The notes under the pieces: generated by a model
What the model was told of the DNA's origin: nothing
Databases searched by the model: none
The model's input: the letters and a program-made list of their open reading frames with translations, nothing else
In this document: piece by piece, positions 1 to 7,943 of the stretch
Layout: every line of letters starts with the position of its first letter
How positions within the stretch are numbered: the first letter of the stretch is position 1
Assembly: GCA_003353825.1 (NCBI GenBank)
Contig: PIVW01000108.1
Location: 1 to 13,630 of the forward strand
Reading direction: 5' to 3'
Length of the DNA stretch: 13,630 nt
Origin: Chloroflexota bacterium
GTDB lineage: Bacteria > Chloroflexota > Anaerolineae > J102
Translations under genes and position numbers: made by a program

Positions 1-788
1 TGCAATCAGGTGAGACTGTCGATACATTGGCCGCATTAGAGGAAGCCAATCGACAAGGTGCGTTTACGGCCAGTATCGTCAATGTGATGGGCAGTCAGGC
101 TACACGGGTCTCGGACGGCGTTATCTATATGCAAGCAGGACCTGAAATCAGTGTGGCGAGCACAAAGGCTTTTACGACGTCTCTTGTTGATCTACTACTA
201 CTTGGGATGTTTCTCGGCCAGCAGCGTTTGACCCTGAATAGCGCAGACTCATTGGCCATCGCCACAGAACTCGCTCGTCTGCCCGAACACATGGGTGATG
301 TGCTAGCGCAGGACGACTATTACAAGCAGCTTGCCCGAACCTTCGCAAATTATCAGAATTTCTTATTTCTGGGAAGAGGTATCAACTATCCTACGGCATT
401 GGAAGGCGCCCTGAAGTTAAAGGAAATTAGCTATATTCATGCGGAGGGATATCCCGCCGGCGAAATGAAACACGGTCCCATTGCGCTAATCGATGAGACG
501 ATGCCAACGGTTACCATTGCCCTACGCGATGGAGTCTATCAAAAAATGATCGGGCAGATCGAACAAATCAAAGCTCGAAATGGCAAGGTCATCGCCATTG
601 TCAACCCCAAAGATGAAATTGTCGCACCAAAGGCCGATGCCGTGATCGAAATACCGCAGACCAGCGAGTGGCTGTCTCCTATGGTTGCAGTATTGCCCTT
701 ACAGTTACTTGCTTATCACATTGCCGTATGGAGAGGCTGCGATGTAGATCAACCTCGCAATCTGGCAAAGAGTGTGACGGTGGAATGA
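1..788 (+). CDS. glmS: GlmS, glutamine--fructose-6-phosphate aminotransferase (isomerizing), C-terminal part
   Basis: This is the 3' end of the gene; the frame is open to the left edge, so the N-terminal glutaminase domain lies outside. GlmS converts fructose-6-phosphate and glutamine to glucosamine-6-phosphate, the first step toward UDP-GlcNAc, in the cytoplasm. The visible 261 residues are the sugar isomerase (SIS) half. They begin with the phosphate-binding QSGET loop, followed by a STKAFTTS stretch. The second SIS domain has the family block EGALKLKEISYIHAEG, continuing to EMKHGPIALID, which carries the isomerase glutamate and histidine. The C-terminus DQPRNLAKSVTVE is the invariant GlmS tail; its lysine is known to sit in the active site. 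Nothing looks damaged. A 145 bp gap separates it from the next plus-strand gene; I see no clear terminator there. Confidence 0.96.
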   Translation, partial: QSGETVDTLAALEEANRQGAFTASIVNVMGSQATRVSDGVIYMQAGPEISVASTKAFTTSLVDLLLLGMFLGQQRLTLNSADSLAIATELARLPEHMGDVLAQDDYYKQLARTFANYQNFLFLGRGINYPTALEGALKLKEISYIHAEGYPAGEMKHGPIALIDETMPTVTIALRDGVYQKMIGQIEQIKARNGKVIAIVNPKDEIVAPKADAVIEIPQTSEWLSPMVAVLPLQLLAYHIAVWRGCDVDQPRNLAKSVTVE

Positions 789-848
789 TCGCCCCTTACA
801 ATCGAGTTCGTCCCATCCTGCTGTAAACGCGTGGACGACAGGCAAAGG

Positions 849-894
849 ACGATAGTCTTTCAGCGAAACCAGGCCGTCGTTCGCAGCCTATCGT
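849..894 (+). promoter_or_regulatory. Nested inverted repeat in the glmS-thyX gap
   Basis: Perfect 7 bp arms ACGATAG (849-855) and CTATCGT (888-894) enclose a second perfect 5 bp pair, GCGAA (863-867) and TTCGC (880-884), with a 12 nt apical loop. In RNA this would fold as one interrupted hairpin ending about 40 nt before the first thyX-like start. No T-run follows, so it is not a standard intrinsic terminator. It may be a leader structure or a protein site, or simply chance. The function is unknown. Confidence 0.35.
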
Positions 895-933
895 TCATCG
901 CCAGAACAGGTCGAGCCATGCCCCATCACTAAA

Positions 934-1398
934 ATGGAGAAAACTACTTTGAAAGTCACTTTGCTGGCCCATACTGAACTGGATTCTGTATTGACTGCAG
1001 ACAGTCTCATACGACAGGGCGCCGGTACATTGCAAGAGAACGTGATTGAATTTGCCGGACGAGTATGTTATCGGTCGGATGCGAAAATGGGTAGACAACC
1101 GACTTTTATTGCGTTAAGAGTACGTGAAGGCCACGAGGATATTATCGAACATGTACGCCTGGTATTCCGTATCGAGGGTATTACTTTGGATGGAGATCTC
1201 ATGCTTCTAGCCAGTCAGCCCACTGTCGAATACACTGATCTCGGCAACGACGATTGGATTTTAAGCATGAACGCCCGTAATGCTCGGGATTACAGGCGGG
1301 CCAGTACCTCGGCGCTGGCAGTGGAAATAGTGCGTCTTGCACATGACGTCCTTCCATCCGTGTATCAGGATTATGCTAGTGCAGGAGGTGGCACGTGA
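934..1398 (+). CDS. ThyX-like protein A, lacking the RHR signature
   Basis: A 154-residue relative of flavin-dependent thymidylate synthase ThyX. Near the start it has the strand KVTLLAHT. It then has the N-terminal family segment [10 protein letters not shown] (40-49) and GHEDIIEH (66-73), followed by VFRIEGI (77-83). Where ThyX normally continues with SRA..QLVRHR and the nucleotide-binding S..RY block, this protein jumps to [10 protein letters not shown] (111-120), which resembles the later NxRxL motif, and ends with a short C-terminal helix ([16 protein letters not shown]). The central RHRx7S motif is therefore absent, and it is unlikely to be a complete enzyme alone. The ATG at 934 has no Shine-Dalgarno. 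A TTG at 949 has GGAG at 936-939, nine bases upstream, and would give the usual ThyX start (M)KVTLL, so it may be the real start. The stop overlaps the start of the next gene by four bases. A role as partner subunit of that gene is inference. Confidence 0.7.
   Translation: MEKTTLKVTLLAHTELDSVLTADSLIRQGAGTLQENVIEFAGRVCYRSDAKMGRQPTFIALRVREGHEDIIEHVRLVFRIEGITLDGDLMLLASQPTVEYTDLGNDDWILSMNARNARDYRRASTSALAVEIVRLAHDVLPSVYQDYASAGGGT
1383..1390 (+). promoter_or_regulatory. Strong Shine-Dalgarno for the second thyX-like gene
   Basis: AGGAGGTG lies four bases before the GTG at 1395, inside the last codons of the upstream thyX-like gene. It supports the GTG start and, with the GTGA stop/start overlap, implies translational coupling and matched output of the two proteins. 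Confidence 0.75.
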
Positions 1399-1904
1399 TC
1401 AGGGTAACTTTACTCGGTTATATTCCGATCGACGGCATCCTCGAACCGGAGAAGCATTGCTCGGCGACTTTCCTTATCGAAGGCATTTCTCGTGCTTGCA
1501 GTCACCAGATCGTCAGGCACCGCCTGGCTTCATTCAGTCAGGAGTCTCAGCGCTACGTCAGCCTGGATAAAGGGGGTTGGCAAGCTGTTGTGCCGCCTGC
1601 CATTGCTGCCAAGCAAGAGACGCAGCATGTGATGGATGAGGCCTGGTCTGACCTACAGGAGGCGTACGCCGAGCTGCGTTCACTGGGGATTCGCAAAGAG
1701 GATGCCCGTTTTCTACTCCCAAACGCTGCAGAAACAAGACTTGTAATGTCCATGCATTACCCAGCATTACGACATTTCTTCTGGTTAAGATTGGACAAAG
1801 CAGCGCAATGGGAGGTGCAGTTGGTTGCCCAACAGATGCTTAAACTTGTTTACCCCCTAGCCCCAGAGATATTTCAGGATATCGAGGACGTCTATCGAGA
1901 ATAA
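1395..1904 (+). CDS. thyX: ThyX, flavin-dependent thymidylate synthase, with short N-terminus (protein B)
   Basis: ThyX makes dTMP from dUMP using FAD, NADPH and methylene-tetrahydrofolate. This 169-residue protein carries the diagnostic motif [11 protein letters not shown] at 41-51 (RHRx7S), then QRYV, and further on [14 protein letters not shown] (101-114), LRHFFWLR and AQWEV (137-141), all typical of the family. Family members are usually about 220-250 residues. Here about 50-60 residues are missing between the first strand ([10 protein letters not shown]) and [16 protein letters not shown], so the VCYxS and GHxxxxEH segments are absent. The normally conserved N-x-R before the LRHFF helix reads H121-Y-P123. 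Both missing elements are present in the overlapping upstream gene. The start is a GTG with a near-perfect Shine-Dalgarno. The N-terminus has its own strand matching the family start, so this is not simply a frameshifted half of a single gene. Family assignment is firm; independent activity is doubtful. Confidence 0.88.
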   Translation: MIRVTLLGYIPIDGILEPEKHCSATFLIEGISRACSHQIVRHRLASFSQESQRYVSLDKGGWQAVVPPAIAAKQETQHVMDEAWSDLQEAYAELRSLGIRKEDARFLLPNAAETRLVMSMHYPALRHFFWLRLDKAAQWEVQLVAQQMLKLVYPLAPEIFQDIEDVYRE

Positions 1905-1989
1905 GCTCACCGGATGAAGCAGTAGTCAGGAAACAACTATTTCGCATAGTCAATTAGCTATATAATTCCAAGCGGATACTAACCCACCT

Positions 1990-3342
1990 TTAAGTGTCAA
2001 ACAACACTTGGGCCTCCCATCTCCCAGATGATGATTTGTCAGGTTGATTGACATTCAATTCATGGTAGGTAACAGCCTTGATATGTGCGAGAGCACTGCG
2101 ACCCTGCCGTCCCACCGCCTCCGCCTGCATAGCCGTGTCCGTAATCGATTCCACCCAGAAGTTCTGGAACACCACCCCTTGGGTGTCCGCCTGCCATAAA
2201 AGTTCACTCAACCATCGTACGAGGAGATCTTCTCGGTCGGCGCCTTCGATGGCAAAACGTTGTCGCACTGTCGGCCCTTCGATTTCGGCCGCCCCTTGCA
2301 GCGAAAACATAGCGAGAGCGGCATTGCCATAAAGTTTAGCCTGGCTCTCGCCTTCAATTCTGATTACCCAATCCGCCGTATGCGGGATCTCTTCAAAACG
2401 GGGCGTAGATGACACTGTGGGGTCCTGTGTCAAGAGCGCTGCAGCCCGGTCACGATCTCTGGCGATCTGGGCCTTCAGTGGCTCTACCCCTGAGAACCTG
2501 ACTTCATCACGAAGTCGGGAAATGAACTCCAATTGTATGCATCGTCCGTAGACGTCCAGGTCGAAATCGATGATATGTGCTTCGATGGTGCGATGTGTAC
2601 CGTTTAGCGTTGGCCGAGTGCCGATATTCGTGACAGAGGGGTATTTATTATTATTGAGCCAGGTCCGGGTAGCGTACACGCCATCTGCTGGAATTGCGCG
2701 GCTTTGTGCGGGAGAAAGATTGGCGGTAGGGAAACCGATGGTACGGCCCCTTTCGGCGCCATGCACGACGATACCGGGTACCGTATAGTAACGACCTAGC
2801 CAGCCGGCTGCCCATTCCACGTTCCCTATCTCGATCAGCCTCCTGATCCGGCTCGAACGGATTGTCTCTCCCTCCCAATAAAACTCTGGGATGACCTCAA
2901 CTTCAAGGCCATGTATGCCGCCATACTCCCTTAAAAAGGCTACGTCTCCCTTACGCCCTCTACCCAGGGCAAAATCTGGGCCCACCCAAAGCTTGCTGAC
3001 ACCCAAATGGCCCTGTAAGTGCTCTAGGAACCCCTCTGCGCTCGTTTGCGCTGTTTCCAGGGTAAAAGGATGCACCACAGTGAAATCGAGGCCAGTGCCC
3101 TCGTACATTGTTAAACTCTCGGTAAGGGATGCCAGCGAAGTAATCGGTTGGTCAGCGCCCAGAACAGAGCGGGGGTGCGGATGAAAAGTCAGTAATCCTG
3201 CGGCAGCGCTATGACTACTAGCTGCTTTTCGCATGGTTGCAATCAGCGACCTATGCCCGCGGTGCACACCATCGAAATTGCCGACAGTGAGATGTGTTGG
3301 GCCGGTGAGTGATGCACCGAAGATTGAATCGTAGACCTGCAC
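1990..3342 (-). CDS. ribF: RibF-archease fusion: riboflavin kinase/FAD synthetase with C-terminal archease domain
   Basis: A 450-residue protein from a GTG at 3342, seven bases after the truB stop, with GAGG just upstream; a longer frame exists to 3411 but would run into truB. Residues 1-160 are the FMN adenylyltransferase domain, with GNFDGVHRGHR (21-31) and TFHPHP (52-57). Then come SSRIRRLI and the riboflavin kinase domain, with GRTIGFPTANL (199-209), GVYAT and TNIGTRPT. Together these phosphorylate riboflavin to FMN and adenylate it to FAD. RibF normally ends near residue 305. Here, after a short linker, residues 316-450 match archease: FEEIPHTADW (316-325), GNAALAMFSL, EDLLVRWLSELL (371-382), HIKAVTYHEL (420-429) and the terminal WEAQVLFDT. 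Archease activates RtcB RNA ligases; its HTAD and terminal FD aspartates (324, 449) are kept. No rtcB is in this window. It is the last gene of the minus-strand cluster. Both domain calls are confident; the reason for the fusion is unknown. Confidence 0.93.
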   Translation of the reverse strand: MQVYDSIFGASLTGPTHLTVGNFDGVHRGHRSLIATMRKAASSHSAAAGLLTFHPHPRSVLGADQPITSLASLTESLTMYEGTGLDFTVVHPFTLETAQTSAEGFLEHLQGHLGVSKLWVGPDFALGRGRKGDVAFLREYGGIHGLEVEVIPEFYWEGETIRSSRIRRLIEIGNVEWAAGWLGRYYTVPGIVVHGAERGRTIGFPTANLSPAQSRAIPADGVYATRTWLNNNKYPSVTNIGTRPTLNGTHRTIEAHIIDFDLDVYGRCIQLEFISRLRDEVRFSGVEPLKAQIARDRDRAAALLTQDPTVSSTPRFEEIPHTADWVIRIEGESQAKLYGNAALAMFSLQGAAEIEGPTVRQRFAIEGADREDLLVRWLSELLWQADTQGVVFQNFWVESITDTAMQAEAVGRQGRSALAHIKAVTYHELNVNQPDKSSSGRWEAQVLFDT

Positions 3343-3349
3343 AATAGCC

Positions 3350-4276
3350 TCAAGAGGGGGATGGGGCGAGGATGGAGGGCTCGATAAAAGTTTTATAAGG
3401 TGACAACACACATCGCTCGGTATCGATTCTGCCGATGCCTATCAGTTGCTCGTTAGGCGCATACACGCACACTTCCTTATCGGCTTGGATGCCGGGAATA
3501 TGAATCCGTTGGCCGAGTGAAAATCGATAAGCGTCCTCGGCAGGCAATACCATATCTGGCAACATCGATAGGGCGATAGGGAGCCCATGAAGAAAGGCAT
3601 CCCAGTTCTTGCCTGCATTTTCCAAAGCATGCAACGTCACAGCGTCTTCGCCTCGCCAGGTTCCAGAGGCGAGGCGGCGGAGTGATTGCACGTGGCCACC
3701 GCAAGCCAGCGCTTCTCCAAGATCGTGGGCCAGTGTGCGGATGTAGGTGCCACTTGAGCAAGTGACATCTAAGGTAAGCTCAGGTGTCTCCCAGGAAATG
3801 ACGCTAATGTCAGCAATGGTCACCATCCTGGCCTTACGCTCCACCTCTTCGCCAGCTCGCGCATAGTGATACAAGGGGCGACCCTTATATTTGACCGCCG
3901 AATACATAGGCGGAAGCTGAACGATTTCGCCAATAAACGCTTTGAGCACTTCTTTGATAGAATCCATGTCTAGCTCAGGGACAGCGCCTTTGCGAACAAC
4001 GTCTCCCTCTGCATCATAGCTTGTTGTCGATTCGCCAAGGCGTACGGTGGTTCGATACAGCTTTGTCTGTGCCTGCAAATAGCTGGCAATGCGCGTTGCC
4101 TGCCCAACACACAGAAGTAGAACACCTGTTGCCAGGGGATCTAAGGTGCCGGTGTGACCCACGCGCCGTGTACCGGCGAGGCGACGAACTCGAGCGACGA
4201 CATCATGTGACGTGATCCCCATCGGTTTGTCGATATTGAGAACGCCGGCAGCCTGTTGCCCAACTTGCTGGCACAT
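3350..4276 (-). CDS. truB: TruB, tRNA pseudouridine(55) synthase
   Basis: TruB isomerises U55 in the T-loop of tRNAs to pseudouridine. The 308-residue protein has GVLNIDKPMGITSHDVV at the start, the catalytic block RRVGHTGTLDPLATGVLLL with the nucleophilic Asp46, YRTTVRLG, PPMYSAVKYKGRPLYHYAR (the KxxGxxLYxxAR family motif) and SSGTYIRTLAHDLG. The C-terminal 60 or so residues look like the usual PUA-type RNA-binding tail. The ATG at 4276 has GGAG nine bases upstream and lies six bases after the nrnA stop. The gene is full length. The pairing with nrnA, rbfA and infB is common in bacterial ribosome-maturation operons. Confidence 0.97.
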   Translation of the reverse strand: MCQQVGQQAAGVLNIDKPMGITSHDVVARVRRLAGTRRVGHTGTLDPLATGVLLLCVGQATRIASYLQAQTKLYRTTVRLGESTTSYDAEGDVVRKGAVPELDMDSIKEVLKAFIGEIVQLPPMYSAVKYKGRPLYHYARAGEEVERKARMVTIADISVISWETPELTLDVTCSSGTYIRTLAHDLGEALACGGHVQSLRRLASGTWRGEDAVTLHALENAGKNWDAFLHGLPIALSMLPDMVLPAEDAYRFSLGQRIHIPGIQADKEVCVYAPNEQLIGIGRIDTERCVLSPYKTFIEPSILAPSPS

Positions 4277-4282
4277 CCAGTC

Positions 4283-5266
4283 TCACTCCGCCAAGGCATT
4301 GGTTTTTCGAAGCAATGCAACAACCTGCCGGCGAACATCGGGTAATGTGCCTTCAACAGTACAGCCACTGGCAAGAGGGTGTCCTCCTCCCCCCAGCTGT
4401 AAAGCGATTGTCGCCACATCAGAACCGGGCCGGGCACGAAAACTACATTCAATCTTGCCCTCCGGCAGTTCGGTAAATACCACAGCTACTTTCGCGGTAT
4501 AGGCACCCAAAATGAACGAGACGACGCCATCAGCTCTGATTATTCCGTTGAGATCTTCACGCATGGCACGTTCGTTTGACACGCTGATAATGCCCCCATC
4601 ACGCTGCACAGTACCCAACACTCGCCCCCATAAACTAATGAGATCGTAAGAGCGGCTATTCAAGGCATGTTCAGTAATGCGGTTAAGAGCTGCGCCAGCT
4701 TCCATCAGATCAGAGGCGATACCCATCACACGAGCAGTGGTATTCGCGGTTCTAAACCCCCGGGTATCGGTCACAAGGCCTGTCAAAAGACAACTTGCCA
4801 GTTCTTTGGTCGGCGTCACATCTAACGCTCTCATCAAATAGTAAATCATCTCGGCAGTGGCACAGCAACTCGGCTCCACCCAGTTCATATCGCCAAAATG
4901 GACATTTGTGACGTGATGATCGATTACCACTAAAGGCACACTGTAAAACCGATCTGGATCGTAGATAGCGCCCATCCGTGAGGGATCGCTGCTATCCACA
5001 GCGAAGACTACATCGGGATCAAAGTCTCGAACATCCGATTTGATCTGGTCTTGGAATGGAAGAAAACGCAGGGCAACTGGCACTCTATCTTGGCAGGCGA
5101 GCAACGGTTCTTTGCCCAAATGGTGCAGGAGAATCCCTGCCGCCAGCAAGCTACCAATAGCGTCGCCATCAGGGGAGATGTGGGCGATGAGTAGAGGTCT
5201 GCGGACGCTCTCGATGAGTTCGAGCAACTCGCTTGGTGGCGTAATTAGATTGATTGAGGTTGTCAC
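4283..5266 (-). CDS. nrnA: NrnA-like DHH/DHHA1 phosphoesterase (oligoribonuclease / pAp phosphatase)
   Basis: The 327-residue protein belongs to the DHH superfamily of metal-dependent phosphoesterases that degrade nanoRNA and dephosphorylate 3'-phosphoadenosine 5'-phosphate. Visible motifs are HISPDGDAIGS (29-39), the aspartate-bearing AVDSSDPSRMG (89-99), the DHH triad in VIDHHVTN (114-121), LLTGLVTDTRGF (160-171) and, in the DHHA1 domain, LGGGGHPLASG (291-301), which binds the substrate phosphate. Length is normal. The start is a GTG that overlaps the rbfA stop (GTGA, four bases), so translation is likely coupled. The placement between rbfA and truB is the usual one for this gene in Gram-positive-like operons. 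Which of the two activities dominates cannot be read from the sequence. Confidence 0.93.
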   Translation of the reverse strand: MTTSINLITPPSELLELIESVRRPLLIAHISPDGDAIGSLLAAGILLHHLGKEPLLACQDRVPVALRFLPFQDQIKSDVRDFDPDVVFAVDSSDPSRMGAIYDPDRFYSVPLVVIDHHVTNVHFGDMNWVEPSCCATAEMIYYLMRALDVTPTKELASCLLTGLVTDTRGFRTANTTARVMGIASDLMEAGAALNRITEHALNSRSYDLISLWGRVLGTVQRDGGIISVSNERAMREDLNGIIRADGVVSFILGAYTAKVAVVFTELPEGKIECSFRARPGSDVATIALQLGGGGHPLASGCTVEGTLPDVRRQVVALLRKTNALAE

Positions 5267-5646
5267 TCGGTGTTACCTTCCCTTTCACTTTCTTCTTCAA
5301 TGTAAGGGGGAATAGAATCCAGAATATTGTCGATGCGTTTGGCTTCCTGATAGCTACTGTCGATGCGGAAGTACAGTTCTGGCGCCTTTCGAAGGTTGAT
5401 CCGCGTTGCAATCTCGCTTCTTAGAAAACCACTTGCTTTTTCCAACCCCCGCAACACCTCTGTGACGACCGTCTCTTCATCGAGCATGCGTACATAGACA
5501 CGAGCCGTTTGCAGATCTCGTGAGACATCAACCGAGCTAATCGAGATATCGGCCAGGCGAGGATCATTCAATTCATACAAAACAAGGGTATTTAGCTCCC
5601 GATAGAGTAGTTCATCCAGGCGCTCTTTTCGATAATGTCGGCTCAT
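5263..5646 (-). CDS. rbfA: RbfA, 30S ribosome-binding factor
   Basis: RbfA is a small KH-fold protein that binds the 30S subunit and helps mature the 5' end of 16S rRNA. I place the start at the ATG at 5646, giving 127 residues beginning MSRHYRKERLDELLYREL, the family's normal N-terminal helix. The frame continues upstream to 5700, but that extension would overlap infB. Further family features are LNDPRLADISISSVDVSRDLQTARVYV and LRSEIATRINLRKAPELYFRID. The spacing from the infB stop is 22 bases, with a GGGAG sequence inside it. The C-terminus ends in an acidic tail (EEESEREGNTE). It overlaps nrnA by four bases. Confidence 0.95.
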   Translation of the reverse strand: MSRHYRKERLDELLYRELNTLVLYELNDPRLADISISSVDVSRDLQTARVYVRMLDEETVVTEVLRGLEKASGFLRSEIATRINLRKAPELYFRIDSSYQEAKRIDNILDSIPPYIEEESEREGNTE

Positions 5647-5668
5647 CTTTACGCTACGTCTCCCTCGA

Positions 5669-7693
5669 TTAGCGGATACGTACCTGTTCGAAAGCTTCAA
5701 TCACGTCTTTTTCACGTGGATCATTGAACCCTTCGACGCCGATACCACATTCGTAGCCCATGCGAATTTCTTGGACATCATCCTGGTAGCGTCTTAGACT
5801 TGACACACGACTTGAGTGTATGACCTTGCCATTGCGGATCACTTTGGCCGTTGCGTCTCGCTTGAATTCGCCGTCGGTCACAAGACAGCCTAGCACCTTG
5901 CCTCGGCCACGGATTTTAAATACGGCTCGGACCTCGGCCTCACCGATTTTACGTTCTTCGAAAATCGGTTCGAGCATGCCCGTTAGCGCTTTGGAGACAT
6001 CGTCCACCAATTGATAGATAACGTCATAGAGTTGAATATCGACACCCTGGCTATCGGCCTGCCTGCGTGCAATAGGATCAACACGCGTATGGAAACCCAA
6101 AATGAGTGCACGGCTGGCGGCAGCGAGCATGACGTCCGACTCGGTAATCGTGCCAACATCTTGATGCAATATGCGAAGTCTAACTTCATCGTTACTAAGA
6201 TCTTCGAGGGAGTTTACGATGGGCTCCAACGAACCTTGCACGTCGGCCTTGATGATCAAGTTGAGATCTTTGACAGCGCCGGATTGAATCTGCGAATAAA
6301 GATCGTCAAGAGAGAGAGTGGTAGATCTTTTTTCGGAGATCGAACGTTGCCTATCGCTGCGTTCTTGGGCGATCTGTCTGGCCTGGCGATCGTTGTCCAC
6401 AACCTGCAGGATATCACCGGCAGCAGGCAAACCTTGCAATCCTGTAACGAGCACGGGCGAGGCGGGTGGGGCTGAATTGATGGAACGGCCCTGGTCATCG
6501 AACAGCGCTCTCACGCGTCCCGAAACATGGCCTACGACAAAGGAGTCGCCGGTATTCAAGGTGCCTTTTTGCACAAGGAGCGTTGCAACATTTCCTAGGT
6601 GCCTGTCCTGATTGGCTTCGATAACCGTGCCGATAGCCTCACCTTCTGGATTGGCATTCAGGTCCATAACATCGGCTACTAGCAGCACGTTTTCGAGCAA
6701 CTCATCGATATTAAGACGCTGCGTGGCCGAGAGCGGGACAACAGTAGTCTCACCACCCCAATCTTCTGGCTGCAGGCCCTGCTCTGTAAGTTGTTGTTTG
6801 ACGTTATCGGGATTGGCGTTATCTTTATCGATTTTGTTCAATGCAACAATGATGGGTACGCGCGCTGCTCTGACATGGGCTATAGCCTCACGCGTTTGTG
6901 GCATGACACCATCGTCGGCGGCAACGACCAGGATGGCGATGTCAGTTGCCTGGGCGCCGCGGGCGCGCATAGCAGTAAAGGCTGCGTGACCGGGTGTATC
7001 TAAAAAGGTGATCTTGCGACCATCGATCGCTACCTGATACGAGGCAATATGCTGGGTAATGCCACCAGACTCACCCGCCACTACATTGGTATCACGGATG
7101 GCATCCAACAAGGTAGTTTTACCATGATCCACATGGCCAAGCACCGTGACAACCGGTGGTCGAGGCTGTAATTTGTCCGGATCGTCTTCCATCTCTATGA
7201 GACGCTCGCGCAAGGTCTTTGGGCCCCCTGTCCCAACCTCGACCTCCTGCTCAGGGATAGTCTCCTGGATGACTTCGATCCCCATTTCTTCGCCAACTAT
7301 GACGGCAGTATCAAAGTCGATGAGTTCATTGATCGTCGCCATAGAGCCATAGCCCATCAGGATCTTGATGATCTCGATGGGTGTTGTTCCCATGGCGTTG
7401 GCCAGATCACGAACTGCAATAACCTCTGGCACCTCGATTGTACCCGGGGGTGTACTGGGCTTCGATTGTGTAACAGACGCGGTTGTTGTGTCCGTTGTTG
7501 TGTCCGTTGTCTTATCGTTATTGTTCCCGCTGGATTTGCCTGAGGATGTGGAGGAACTGCGCTTGCGAGTGCGAGTGCGATTACGGTAACGTCCACCAGA
7601 ACGAGGACGGCGGCTTCGTGCCTGGTATCCAGCTTCGTTGTTCATACGTTCGCCTAAAGTTTTGGCTTGATGTTTATAGTTGCTTTGACTCAT
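5669..7693 (-). CDS. infB: Translation initiation factor IF-2
   Basis: IF-2 is the GTPase that brings fMet-tRNA to the 30S subunit and promotes subunit joining. The preferred start is the ATG at 7693 (674 residues), with GAGGA eight bases upstream; an in-frame GTG at 7708 overlaps that Shine-Dalgarno. Residues 1-85 are a short, disordered, Arg/Ser/Thr-rich head, much shorter than the long N-terminus of enterobacterial IF-2, followed by the conserved IF-2N segment ([20 protein letters not shown], about 94-113). The GTPase domain has G1 GHVDHGKT (186-193), G3 DTPGH (232-236), G4 NKID (286-289) and the SAT loop. Domains II to IV follow, ending with [23 protein letters not shown], the usual C2 signature for the initiator tRNA. 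The head contains a 12 bp tandem repeat coding DTTT. Confidence 0.97.
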   Translation of the reverse strand: MSQSNYKHQAKTLGERMNNEAGYQARSRRPRSGGRYRNRTRTRKRSSSTSSGKSSGNNNDKTTDTTTDTTTASVTQSKPSTPPGTIEVPEVIAVRDLANAMGTTPIEIIKILMGYGSMATINELIDFDTAVIVGEEMGIEVIQETIPEQEVEVGTGGPKTLRERLIEMEDDPDKLQPRPPVVTVLGHVDHGKTTLLDAIRDTNVVAGESGGITQHIASYQVAIDGRKITFLDTPGHAAFTAMRARGAQATDIAILVVAADDGVMPQTREAIAHVRAARVPIIVALNKIDKDNANPDNVKQQLTEQGLQPEDWGGETTVVPLSATQRLNIDELLENVLLVADVMDLNANPEGEAIGTVIEANQDRHLGNVATLLVQKGTLNTGDSFVVGHVSGRVRALFDDQGRSINSAPPASPVLVTGLQGLPAAGDILQVVDNDRQARQIAQERSDRQRSISEKRSTTLSLDDLYSQIQSGAVKDLNLIIKADVQGSLEPIVNSLEDLSNDEVRLRILHQDVGTITESDVMLAAASRALILGFHTRVDPIARRQADSQGVDIQLYDVIYQLVDDVSKALTGMLEPIFEERKIGEAEVRAVFKIRGRGKVLGCLVTDGEFKRDATAKVIRNGKVIHSSRVSSLRRYQDDVQEIRMGYECGIGVEGFNDPREKDVIEAFEQVRIR
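7482..7511. repeat. 12 bp in-frame tandem repeat inside infB
   Basis: The plus-strand unit GTTGTTGTGTCC occurs twice in tandem (7482-7493, 7494-7505), followed by a partial third copy. On the coding strand it specifies the DTTT repeat in the disordered head of IF-2. Because the period is four codons, copy-number change would not shift the frame. Confidence 0.85.
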
Positions 7694-7943
7694 AATAAAA
7701 ATCCTCACTGACCGAAGGTGAAGTGGGCGCTACGCCAGAGCGTAAAACCTTACTTTTGCAGGTTGATAATTTCCAACCCAGCGGCACAGAGAGGATATAG
7801 TGGGGGTGGTGTGAGCAAGTGCTAGTGTGCTCAGTCCATGACCCACGCTCCTGTACTTGGGGTGGTGATATTATTGCGAGCGAATGCTAAAATCATAGCT
7901 CGCATGATTGCCAGTGGCATGTCAAGCGTATTCATGCTTGTGG
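7694..7943 (-). other. 250 bp gap between ylxR and infB with several potential hairpins
   Basis: No gene is visible here, although many bacteria carry the L7Ae-like ylxQ gene between ylxR and infB. Inverted repeats are: TGCGAGC/GCTCGCA (7875-7881/7898-7904); an overlapping, mutually exclusive AATCAT/ATGATT (7891-7896/7904-7909); TGAGCA/TGCTCA (7812-7817/7828-7833); GGTTG/CAACC (7761-7765/7774-7778); and a small interrupted hairpin at 7706-7725 whose arm directly abuts the infB Shine-Dalgarno. None is followed by a T-run on the minus strand, so they are not obvious terminators. It may be a structured infB leader. I found no convincing promoter. Confidence 0.4.

Noticed and set aside
934..1904. 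A single thyX gene broken by a frameshift
   Set aside because: Each product has its own family-like first strand and its own C-terminal helix region, and the second gene has a near-perfect Shine-Dalgarno with a GTGA overlap; this fits two genes better than one broken gene.
1936..1950. Small inverted repeat ACTAT-TTCGC-ATAGT in the gap between the convergent thyX-like gene and ribF, as a bidirectional terminator
   Set aside because: The stem is only 5 bp and AT-rich, with no T-run on either side.
1961..1966. TATAAT in the convergent gap as a promoter
   Set aside because: No -35 element at 16-18 bases, and both flanking genes end here, so there is nothing to transcribe in that direction.
3343..3411. 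A longer RibF N-terminus starting at 3411
   Set aside because: It would overlap truB by about 60 bases and adds a Pro/Ser-rich stretch unlike RibF; the GTG at 3342 gives the normal family start.
7893..7926. TTGACA and TATGAT on the minus strand upstream of infB as a promoter
   Set aside because: The spacing is 22 bases, too long for a sigma70-type promoter, and no better -35 fits the -10.
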